Shown one piece after another: positions 8,692-15,813 of a stretch of 64,000 bases of DNA. This stretch comes from Spirosoma sordidisoli. Lineage in GTDB: Bacteria > Bacteroidota > Bacteroidia > Cytophagales > Spirosomataceae. The stretch spans positions 558,001-622,000 of the forward strand of contig NZ_SBLB01000004.1 in NCBI RefSeq assembly GCF_004138325.1, read 5' to 3'. The first letter of the stretch is position 1, and each line of letters begins with the position of its first letter. The notes beneath the pieces are model-generated. The model did not search any database. It saw only the letters and a list, made by a program, of their open reading frames with translations, and had not been told where the DNA came from. A program made the translations under genes and the position numbers.

Positions 8692-9297
8692 TCAGTTTTT
8701 CCATTTCACCGCGCAGCCGATGGCTTTGGTGAGGGGCGATTGGACGGGCCGGCCAGCCAGCAGATTGCTCACGGCCTCATCGGCATAGCGCCGTTGCACC
8801 TGACTGCCATCCTGCGGACTGTCGTCGATGGTACCGATGTACTCGACCGTGAACTGACCTTTGTTATTTTTCAGGACAAACACCTGTGGGGTTCGGGTGG
8901 CCCCAAAACTCCGCGTAACGGCCTGCGTTTCGTCTATGACATAGGCGAACGAAAAACCCTTCTCGCGGGCGCGGACTTTCATGTTGTCGAAGGAGTCATC
9001 TTCATAAGCCGCCGGATCGTTGGGCATGATGGCCAGAACAGGATAGCCCTGCGCCGAAAACTTACGGTCGAGCGCCACGAGCCGGTCGTCATAGGCTTTC
9101 GAGAACGGGCAATGGTTGCTGGTAAAGACCACAATCAATCCTTTCTGGCTTTTGTAGTCGGCCAGGCCTACGGTGCGCCCGTCCACATTCTTCAGCCGGA
9201 AGTCGGCTACCGCATCGCCCAGGGTATAGCCCTTGGGTTGCGCGTTCACCCCCTGCAACGTCATCAGCACCCACAGGGTAATCAGCGCATAGCGCAT
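8692..9297 (-). CDS. Secreted thioredoxin-fold redoxin (AhpC/TSA-like)
   Basis: 201 aa. The start at 9297 gives a signal peptide (MRYALITLWVLMTLQGVNA). The mature part shows the redoxin pattern: YTLGDAVADFRLKNVDGRT, then KGLIVVFTSNHCPFSKAYDD with one Cys in the TxxxCP position, and GATRTPQVFVLKN with the cis-proline motif TPQVF. The second Cys of a thioredoxin CxxC is replaced by Ser (CPFS), so it is a one-Cys peroxiredoxin-like protein rather than a dithiol reductase. Such proteins occur widely in Bacteroidota as 'thioredoxin family protein' of unknown substrate. Periplasmic location is inferred from the signal peptide. Confidence 0.85.
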   Translation of the reverse strand: MRYALITLWVLMTLQGVNAQPKGYTLGDAVADFRLKNVDGRTVGLADYKSQKGLIVVFTSNHCPFSKAYDDRLVALDRKFSAQGYPVLAIMPNDPAAYEDDSFDNMKVRAREKGFSFAYVIDETQAVTRSFGATRTPQVFVLKNNKGQFTVEYIGTIDDSPQDGSQVQRRYADEAVSNLLAGRPVQSPLTKAIGCAVKWKN

Positions 9298-9638
9298 TGG
9301 TTCGCTCGTTTTCAACTTGGTTGTTATTTGCCAGTTAGACAACAAATAGACCCTAAAGATTAGTTTGGTAATCAAGCTCTATAACGCTCATTGTTACCGA
9401 ATCTACAGGTTCTAAAACAAATAACCAACTCTTGTAAAATCGAAATGCTTACTATTCCAGATTGGTCAACTTTGGTTATGGGTAGTCTGTACATTGGGCT
9501 ATTTTTTGGGCACAGATTGTCGTACGTATGAATTCAAGAACACATCACAACCCCGCACCTTATCGTCACCTGCTTTTTTGTTGATTGGCAATAATAGTAT
9601 ACTCTCGGCTTTGTACAGATTCCGCTAGCCCGGAAAAA

Positions 9639-10030
9639 TCAATGACACCATGAATGCCCCACGAAGCCCGTGGTGATACCGTGGTTCACTTTCTGCCCTT
9701 CTAGCCCATAGGTGTCCACTAGATTGTCTCAGATGATGAGTATCCCACCAACTTTTTGTCAATATAGTGCTCGTTGGAGCCGTGATACACGCGGTGGTTA
9801 GGGGATGTGCCGATGATGTTTTTCAGAAAGCCCAGCTTGTCAACAGCCTCGGTATGCAAGAAGAACTGGTAAAACAGATTGGCCGCTACACCACGTACTC
9901 CGGCGGAAAACCGAGTAGAATGGCCGGGCTGTAAAGCCAGGGACTAACCAGCGTCCCCACCCAGTTCAGTCGGTAGAGAGTAAACGCTTCAGTTAGGTGC
10001 GCCAAGGCCCGGTACACCTTCCGCAACACA
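9639..10030 (-). pseudogene. Decayed sterol desaturase / fatty acid hydroxylase family gene
   Basis: No frame is open here, but the minus strand encodes consecutive pieces of a sterol desaturase. One piece (about 9990-9895) reads EAFTLYRLNWVGTLVSPWLY then SPAILLGFPPEYV. After a frame change near 9895 it continues NLFYQFFLHTEAVDKLGF and SPNHRVYHGSNEHYIDK, the typical histidine-box C-terminal half. A 1-nt loss in the A-run near 9755 shifts frame again to GGILII, followed by an in-frame TGA at 9729-9731 where the family has Trp (expected IIWDRLFGTY), then DNLVDTYG and GITTGFVGH. Only the C-terminal half can be traced; upstream to about 10030 resemblance fades. It is a recent enough pseudogene that the protein is still legible. 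Confidence 0.8.
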
Positions 10031-10275
10031 GGAGTAATTTACTGAATGAACCGAGCTACAACGCTCATGACGACTACGGCATCAACCCCATTGCCCCCGC
10101 CAGGTATTGATCACCCTTTCCTGGGCGTAGTAAGTCCAATTCCTTGAATAGATTCCTGTATTCAGAAAGTCGTAACAACAACCGAATAACTTACTTACTT
10201 GTAAGGTATTACAGTATCTTAGTGACTAGTATACCGTGCTCATTTATAGTAACTCATCTTAGCCTTTACCCGACA

Positions 10276-11913
10276 ATGACGATACAACCATACACTGCCT
10301 GCTCCTTTTTGCGCTTAACTGTTCTGATGCTTCTGGCGATTCCGACCGTTGCTCAACCGCCATCAGCAGCCTTGTATGAGCAGGCATCACGCAACGGAAG
10401 ACTGGCCAGTACGGGCTTCCAGCGGTGTACGCTATACCTGAAAGGATGGCTCGCCGAAGCCGATCCTGCTACGGGTCTCATTCCCCGAAACCTGACCGAT
10501 AGCCGTCATTTCTGGAATGCGCAGGATGCTGCCGCTGACAATTACCCGTTTATGGTCATGACGTCGTCGATACTGCAACCTGATTTGTTTGCGGGCCGGA
10601 TGCAAGCCATGCTTGCCACCGAAGAACGCCTGACTTCACGCATTGGACGGTTGGCTGATAGCTACTCATTTACTAAAAAAGGCTTTCTTAACGAGTCAAT
10701 CGATAGTAGTCAGGTTATTTTCGGGAGTGCCGAATACATGAAAGACGGCCTTATTCCGCTCACCGAATGGCTCGGGCCGGATTCGCCCTGGTGTCGGCGC
10801 ATGGAAGGTATTCTCGATGATCTGCTTCCCCTGTTTCCCATACCCATTCATTTGACGGGATATTTCTTCGGAAACAGCGCCGACGTGGAAGTAAACGGCG
10901 ATATGCTTCAGGTACTCAACCGGATGTACTGGATCACCCGAAAGCAGAAATACCTCGACGTTGCCATGGCGCTGGGCGACTACTACCTCAACGACAAGCG
11001 ACGCCTGACGCAAGCATCGACCCGGTTGCGAATGCGCGACCATGGCTGTGAAATTATTGCCGGCCTGTCGGAAGTGTACGCTACCATGCACGTGCTGAAT
11101 CCAGCGAAGAAAGAACAGTGGCAACCCTACATGACCGAGCTACTCGACCTAATCCTTGCCAAAGGCCGCAATGCCGACGGACTGTTTTATAACGAGATAA
11201 ACCCCTCGACAGGGCAAATTCTGGACCCCGCCCTGGCCGACACCTGGGGCTATCTGCTGAATGCCTGCTACACCGTTTACCTGACCGATGGCCGTACTGA
11301 CTACCGGGATGCCGTTGTTAAAGCACTCCAATCGCTGAATCAACGCTACCGGAATTACGCCTGGGAGGGGCCAAGCAGTGATGGATACGCCGATTCGATT
11401 GAAGGTGCCCTGAACCTGATCCTGCGCGAAAAAAGCCCTGCCGCTGCCGATTGGATAGACAGCGAGATCCAGGTGATGTGGGCAAAACAGCAACCGTCGG
11501 GCGTTATTGAAGGCTGGCACGGCGACGGTAATTTCGCCCGAACAACGCTGATGTACTGCCTCTGGAAAACAGCTGGCACCTGGCTTACTACCTGGAAGGA
11601 ATCGGTTCGTGTTGGCGCTGTTCGGGCCGATAAATCACTCTATATCAACGTAGACACCGACGAAGACTGGGCTGGTACACTCTGTTTTTCTCCGGCCTTT
11701 CACCGGGATTTCATGCACCTGCCTCTTAATTACCCCCGCATCAATCAGTTTCAGGAGTGGTACCCGATTGAGGGGAAAAAGCGTTACAAGCTAACCAACG
11801 CAAAGACAAAAAAAGTTGTCACTGTCAGTGGCCAACACTTGCTTGATGGCTACCCCATCCGCCTGCAAAAAGGCGAAACACTTCAGCTAGCGATTACAGC
11901 GAACTCCCTGTAG
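10276..11913 (+). CDS. Secreted helical-toroid (six-hairpin glycosidase-like) protein
   Basis: 545 aa from the ATG at 10276, which opens a signal peptide ending near AIPTVAQ; an upstream ATG at 10144 would place 44 extra residues first. The body looks like repeated helical hairpins of an (alpha/alpha)6 toroid: RHFWNAQDAAADNYPFM, MYWITRKQKYLDVAMALGDY, RMRDHGCEIIAGLSEVYA, TWGYLLNACYTVYL, SDGYADSIEGALNLIL and EGWHGDGNFARTTLMYCLW. A small beta-domain closes the protein. Such folds are typical of glycosidases, lyases or epimerases, but I cannot assign a family or a catalytic pair. It begins after the desaturase pseudogene and is followed by the TetR operator region. Confidence 0.7.
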   Translation: MTIQPYTACSFLRLTVLMLLAIPTVAQPPSAALYEQASRNGRLASTGFQRCTLYLKGWLAEADPATGLIPRNLTDSRHFWNAQDAAADNYPFMVMTSSILQPDLFAGRMQAMLATEERLTSRIGRLADSYSFTKKGFLNESIDSSQVIFGSAEYMKDGLIPLTEWLGPDSPWCRRMEGILDDLLPLFPIPIHLTGYFFGNSADVEVNGDMLQVLNRMYWITRKQKYLDVAMALGDYYLNDKRRLTQASTRLRMRDHGCEIIAGLSEVYATMHVLNPAKKEQWQPYMTELLDLILAKGRNADGLFYNEINPSTGQILDPALADTWGYLLNACYTVYLTDGRTDYRDAVVKALQSLNQRYRNYAWEGPSSDGYADSIEGALNLILREKSPAAADWIDSEIQVMWAKQQPSGVIEGWHGDGNFARTTLMYCLWKTAGTWLTTWKESVRVGAVRADKSLYINVDTDEDWAGTLCFSPAFHRDFMHLPLNYPRINQFQEWYPIEGKKRYKLTNAKTKKVVTVSGQHLLDGYPIRLQKGETLQLAITANSL

Positions 11914-11964
11914 CGGCTCGAACCTACCGTTTACTCAATTTACGGCCCGAATTCTTAACACCGC

Positions 11965-11994
11965 TTGTTTACTGAACACTGTTCATTATGTTTG
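11965..11994 (+). promoter_or_regulatory. tetR promoter with operator between -33 and -7
   Basis: A Bacteroidota-type -7 box TATGTTTG (TAnnTTTG, 11987-11994) lies 19 nt after a TTG at 11965-11967. Between them sits the perfect palindrome TGAACACTGTTCA (11973-11985). The tetR ATG follows at 12014. A repressor bound there would cover the promoter, which implies autoregulation. Confidence 0.8.
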
Positions 11995-12013
11995 TGTCGT
12001 CAACGAAGCAGGT

Positions 12014-12631
12014 ATGGGAATTCTGGAACGGAAAGAGCGGGAACGGGAAGAAATGAGGAGGCTGATTCTGGAAGCCGCCCAGAAGCTATTTCTAGCTAAC
12101 GGCTACGAAAAAGTTAGTATCCGAAACATAGCCGATGAGATCGAGTACAGCCCGGCTACCATCTATCTCTACTTCAAAGACAAGAACGAGCTGTTTTTTG
12201 CCCTGCATCAGCAGGCGTTCAGAAAGCTGATCAACGAGTTTGCTCCTATTGCGCACCTGCAAAAACCAATGGACAAGCTCGAAGAAATGGGGCGTCTGTA
12301 CATCCGGTTTGCGTTCGAGAACCCCGAACTGTTTGACCTGATGTTTATCATGAATGCGCCCATGGAGGCCATCGAATGCCGGGAAGACATCTGGGATGAT
12401 GGGCACCAGGCTTTTCACGTGTTGCAGAACGTAGTGCAGGAATGCATCGACAGCGGTGCAATCAAGCATCCCGATGCCGAACGGGCCGGGCTCCTGATCT
12501 GGAGTATGGTACATGGGCTGGCCGCGCTTTTTCTGCGGAAACGGATGATGATCTTCGGTGAGGAACGCAAAAAAAACCTGATGGACGAAGCGTACGACCT
12601 GTTCGTGCAGACCATCCGAAAAGGACTTTGA
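12014..12631 (+). CDS. TetR/AcrR-family transcriptional repressor
   Basis: 205 aa. The N-terminal helix-turn-helix is clear: ILEAAQKLFLANGYEKVSIR, then IADEIEYSPATIYLYFKDKN ending ELFFAL. The C-terminal ligand and dimer domain (about 70-205) resembles the TetR C-terminal type common next to Bacteroidota efflux genes. It lies directly upstream of and in the same direction as a TolC/MFP/RND operon, with near-identical palindromes in front of itself and of that operon, so it very probably represses both and releases DNA on binding a pump substrate. The inducer cannot be told from sequence. Confidence 0.93.
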   Translation: MGILERKEREREEMRRLILEAAQKLFLANGYEKVSIRNIADEIEYSPATIYLYFKDKNELFFALHQQAFRKLINEFAPIAHLQKPMDKLEEMGRLYIRFAFENPELFDLMFIMNAPMEAIECREDIWDDGHQAFHVLQNVVQECIDSGAIKHPDAERAGLLIWSMVHGLAALFLRKRMMIFGEERKKNLMDEAYDLFVQTIRKGL

Positions 12632-12650
12632 TATTTTTTTACCCATTTAC

Positions 12651-12663
12651 TAAACACTGTTTA
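12651..12663 (+). promoter_or_regulatory. Second TetR operator, ahead of the efflux operon
   Basis: Palindrome TAAACACTGTTTA, 18 bp before the TolC-like gene start. Together with flanks it matches the tetR operator as TTTACTRAACACTGTTYAT, differing by compensating G/C to A/T changes that keep the symmetry. That pattern is what selection on a dimer-binding site produces. Confidence 0.8.
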
Positions 12664-12680
12664 TAAACTAACATACGGTC

Positions 12681-14081
12681 ATGAGTCTCACGATCAACCC
12701 AATCCGCTGCCTGCCGCCCTGGCCAGGTTCGCTGATGGCAGTAGTGTTTCTTATCAGTTCTCTGCTGCCAGCCTCCGCGCAGCCCTCTCCTATTCTGGAC
12801 GGCTACGTTCGCGAGGGGCTGGCCAACAACCTGGCTCTGCGACAGGAGTCGCTCGAGATCAAACGGGTGTCCGAATCCATCAACCAGGCCCGATCATTGT
12901 TCTACCCCCGGGTGGCGTTCAACCCGACTTATTCGCTGGCGGCCGGTGGTCGGCGGCTGCAGTTTCCGGTGGGCGACCTGATCAACCCTATCTACAGGAC
13001 GCTCAATCAGGTAACGGGTTCTGACCGGTTCCCGACCAATCTGGCCAACGTAGACGAACAGCTGGCGCCGAACAACTTCCACGACACCAAAATCAGCGTT
13101 CAGTACGCCATTTTCAATACCGACATTCAATACAACTACCTGATTCAAAAACAGCTACTAACCGTTCAAGAAGCCCGCCGACGCGTAGTCGAGAACGAAC
13201 TCCGCTATACCATACGCACGGCCTATTACCAGTACCTGCAAACCCTCGATGCGATCCGGATTTACGACAGCTCGCGCCGGGTACTTACCGAGCTGGCCCG
13301 GCTCAACGAAAAGCTGGTCAGCAACAACGTAGCGACTAAGGAGGTCGTCACATCGGCCCGCTACGAAATCAGCAAGGTCGATCAGCAGATGGCCGTAGCC
13401 GAGAAAAACCGGGAGTCGGCGCGGGCTTATTTCAACTTTCTGCTCAACCGCGACCTGGCCGCTCCCATCGACATCGACTCTTCACTGACGCGCATCCTGC
13501 CCGAACAGAAAGAAGCCCTGGCCGACCTGCAGCAAACGGCGTTGCGGGATCGGCAGGAACTGTCGCAGCTGAATGGCTCGCTGCGGGCGGCCCAGACGGC
13601 GGTACGGCTGAACGAGGCCAATGCCACCATTCCAAACGTATTCGTAGGCGGTAATGCGGGTTTTCAGGGATTCGGCTACACCTTCCGCAACCAGGCCTAT
13701 GCGCTGGCCCAGTTCGGGTTGCAGTGGGATCTATTCCGGGGTTACGAGAAACGGTCGAAGATTCAGCAGGCCAGAATCCAGACCGATGCGCTGCAGACGC
13801 GGCTTCAGGAAGTACAGCGCCAGGTACAGCTCCAGGTCGTGCAGGCCTATTATGACCTCGATGCGGCCAACGAGAGTCTGGCGGCTACGCAGAGCGGCAT
13901 CGCCAACGCCGATGCTACCTTCCGCGTCATCGACAGTAAATACCGCAACGGCCAGTCGCTGCTGATCGAGTTTCTTCGCTATCAGAACGACCGGCTTACG
14001 GCTCAGCTGCAGCACTCGCTGGCCCGTATGGATGTACTTGTCAAACGAGCCGCCCTCGACCGGGCCGTCGCCGTAGACTAG
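12681..14081 (+). CDS. TolC-family outer-membrane efflux channel
   Basis: 466 aa. Signal peptide (hydrophobic MAVVFLISSLLPASAQ). The remainder has the duplicated TolC layout: a first half with VREGLANNLALRQESLEIKR and QARSLFYPRVAFNP, long helices RRRVVENELRYTIRTAYYQY, and a second half with LRDRQELSQLNGSLRAAQTA, QFGLQWDLFRGYEKRSKI and RVIDSKYRNGQSLLIEFLRY. It provides the outer-membrane duct of the tripartite pump encoded with the next genes. It begins 49 bp after tetR, behind the second operator, and is the first gene of the efflux transcript. Confidence 0.93.
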   Translation: MSLTINPIRCLPPWPGSLMAVVFLISSLLPASAQPSPILDGYVREGLANNLALRQESLEIKRVSESINQARSLFYPRVAFNPTYSLAAGGRRLQFPVGDLINPIYRTLNQVTGSDRFPTNLANVDEQLAPNNFHDTKISVQYAIFNTDIQYNYLIQKQLLTVQEARRRVVENELRYTIRTAYYQYLQTLDAIRIYDSSRRVLTELARLNEKLVSNNVATKEVVTSARYEISKVDQQMAVAEKNRESARAYFNFLLNRDLAAPIDIDSSLTRILPEQKEALADLQQTALRDRQELSQLNGSLRAAQTAVRLNEANATIPNVFVGGNAGFQGFGYTFRNQAYALAQFGLQWDLFRGYEKRSKIQQARIQTDALQTRLQEVQRQVQLQVVQAYYDLDAANESLAATQSGIANADATFRVIDSKYRNGQSLLIEFLRYQNDRLTAQLQHSLARMDVLVKRAALDRAVAVD

Positions 14082-14184
14082 GCCCGGCGCTGTACGCGCG
14101 GTCATGCAAACGAACGCATTCCAACAGCACTTGACGCCCTCAGGTGCTCCCCTTCACAAGACTTTGCTATAAATCAGGTAAGCC

Positions 14185-15270
14185 ATGAAATCTCTACAGC
14201 TTATTAGTTCCCTCCTGCTGGCCGTAGCCGCCTGGTCGTGCGGCAGTCAGGCCAATGATACGACCCAGGCTAAAACCGACGACGCCACGCGGACCGACGA
14301 TGCCGTGATTGCGGTTAAACTCACCCCCGTCCGGACCGTAGAGCGGTCTGAGCCGGTAGTCGCGTCAGGACTGGTGTCTTCGTCCGAAGAAGCCCGACTT
14401 TCGTTTAAGGTCGGCGGTATTATCAATCAGATGCTGGTCGAAGAAGGCCAGTCGGTCCGGAAAGGGCAGTTGCTGGCTACCCTCGACCTGACCGAGATCA
14501 ACGCGCAGGTCAGCCAGGCCCAGCTCGCCAGCGAAAAAGCGGACCGCGACCTCAACCGGGTCCGGAGTCTCTACGCCGATACAGCCGCTACCCTGGAGCA
14601 GCTTCAGAACGCCACGACTGGCCAGCACGTTGCCCGGCAGAACCTGACCATTGCCCAGTTCAACCGCAGCTTTGCCCAGATTCGTTCATCGGTCGATGGG
14701 ACGGTAACGCGTAAGGTAACCAATGCCGGGGAATACGTGGCGGCCGGCGCGTCGGTCTACCTGATTTCGGGCAACCGGCCGGGCAACTGGGTGGTGCGCG
14801 TGGGCGTGTCGGACAAAGACTGGGCCCGGCTCCGGCTTGGCAATCGCGCTACCGTTACCCTCGACGCTTACCCGGACCAGCGTTTCAACGGCACCGTCAC
14901 CGAACTGGCGCAGGCCGCCGACCCGACCAGCAAGCTCTATGAGGTAGAGGTGCGGATCAGTCCGGCGAGTGGGGTGAAGCTGGCGCCGGGTTTGTTTGGC
15001 AAGGTAACGCTGGTACCGGCGCAGAGCCGATCCTACGTCGTGGTTCCGGTGGAGGCTATCGTGGAGGGAAATGGCAAAGACGGTTTTGTCTATACGCTGG
15101 CCTCAGCCAGCCCGGCTAACCGCGCCAGCAAAGTGCGGAAGGTGCCGGTACAGATCGGCTACCTCGACGGCGCCAACGTACTGCTCACCCATGGTTTGTC
15201 GGCTACGAGCCAGGTCGTTACGGCCGGTTCGGCCTTCCTGACCGAAGAATCGAGCGTGGTGGTGCGATAA
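14185..15270 (+). CDS. RND efflux periplasmic adaptor (membrane fusion protein)
   Basis: 361 aa. Lipoprotein signal with lipobox AAWSC (Cys about residue 19). Standard adaptor order: beta-barrel and lipoyl halves (LSFKVGGIINQMLVEEGQSV then KGQLLATLDLTEI), a helical hairpin (about 105-155), the second lipoyl half with IRSSVDGTVTRKVTNAGEYV, then the barrel domain (VRVGVSDKDWARL, RFNGTVTELA) and a membrane-proximal domain (VVPVEAIVEGNGKDG). It links the inner-membrane RND pump to the TolC-like channel. It lies 103 bp after the channel gene and 543 bp before the pump gene, from which it is separated by a four-helix-bundle gene cassette. Confidence 0.94.
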   Translation: MKSLQLISSLLLAVAAWSCGSQANDTTQAKTDDATRTDDAVIAVKLTPVRTVERSEPVVASGLVSSSEEARLSFKVGGIINQMLVEEGQSVRKGQLLATLDLTEINAQVSQAQLASEKADRDLNRVRSLYADTAATLEQLQNATTGQHVARQNLTIAQFNRSFAQIRSSVDGTVTRKVTNAGEYVAAGASVYLISGNRPGNWVVRVGVSDKDWARLRLGNRATVTLDAYPDQRFNGTVTELAQAADPTSKLYEVEVRISPASGVKLAPGLFGKVTLVPAQSRSYVVVPVEAIVEGNGKDGFVYTLASASPANRASKVRKVPVQIGYLDGANVLLTHGLSATSQVVTAGSAFLTEESSVVVR

Positions 15271-15282
15271 AAGAAATGGATA

Positions 15283-15307
15283 ATGAACAATGAATAATGG
15301 ATAGTGA
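15283..15307 (+). repeat. Left inverted repeat of the four-helix-bundle cassette
   Basis: 25 nt containing AATGAATAATGGA. It matches the reverse complement of 15781-15805 at about 20 of 25 positions, including 13 identical in a row. The first possible start codon of the enclosed gene (15297) lies inside it. Confidence 0.65.
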
Positions 15308-15731
15308 CATGGAAGAATCAACCGAATTTGGAGGTTCCTTCTGGGTATCTGAAACTAATTCAGCCTACGTTTCCAAACCCAATCCGGTGCTGGAGAAGTC
15401 ATTCGCCTTTGCCGTTAGAATCCTGAACTTTCATAAGTGGCTGAGCAAACATCATCCTGATATTAGCCCGCTGGCTAAACAGATTCTACGAAGCGGTACA
15501 TCCATTGGTGCTAACCTGGAAGAAGCCGACAGCGCTTATTCGAAACGTGAGTTTGCCGTCAAAGTTGGCCTTTCCCTAAAGGAGTCTCGTGAGACAAAAT
15601 ATTGGCTGCGGTTACTCTACGCTACTGACTATATCGATAGCGAGATGTTTTCCTCCCTCTGTAGCGACAACGATGAGCTCATGCGACTCCTGAACGCTAT
15701 TCTAAAAACCACGCGCGAAAATCTCAAATGA
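15297..15731 (+). CDS. Four-helix-bundle protein (S23 / 23S rRNA intervening-sequence protein family)
   Basis: 144 aa from the ATG at 15297, or 140 from the ATG at 15309, which avoids starting within the flanking repeat. Family hallmarks: VLEKSFAFAVRILNFHKWL, a PLAKQILRSGTSIGANLEEA turn, REFAVKVGLSLKESRETKYW and a last helix LLNAILKTTRENLK. Homologues were first found inside rRNA intervening sequences of Leptospira and relatives; free-standing copies are common in Bacteroidota, with no firmly known role. The gene sits between the adaptor and pump genes of an efflux operon, is flanked by inverted repeats, and looks less GC-rich than its neighbours. The N-terminal ~30 residues are extra compared with most homologues. 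Confidence 0.88.
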   Translation: MDSDMEESTEFGGSFWVSETNSAYVSKPNPVLEKSFAFAVRILNFHKWLSKHHPDISPLAKQILRSGTSIGANLEEADSAYSKREFAVKVGLSLKESRETKYWLRLLYATDYIDSEMFSSLCSDNDELMRLLNAILKTTRENLK

Positions 15732-15780
15732 TCTCTGGATAGAGAGTTCGGTACCCGATCTATGCTCGGCTCTAAAGAAA

Positions 15781-15805
15781 TCATTGTCCATTATTCATTA
15801 GCCAT
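15781..15805 (-). repeat. Right inverted repeat of the four-helix-bundle cassette
   Basis: Reverse complement of the element at 15283-15307, sharing AATGAATAATGGA. It ends 8 bp before the RND pump start codon, so the cassette replaces the normal leader of the pump gene. Confidence 0.65.
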
Positions 15806-15813
15806 TATACATT

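Noticed and set aside
15297..15731. Four-helix-bundle gene as a sign of an rRNA intervening sequence
   Set aside because: No 23S or 16S sequence lies anywhere near; this is a free-standing family member.
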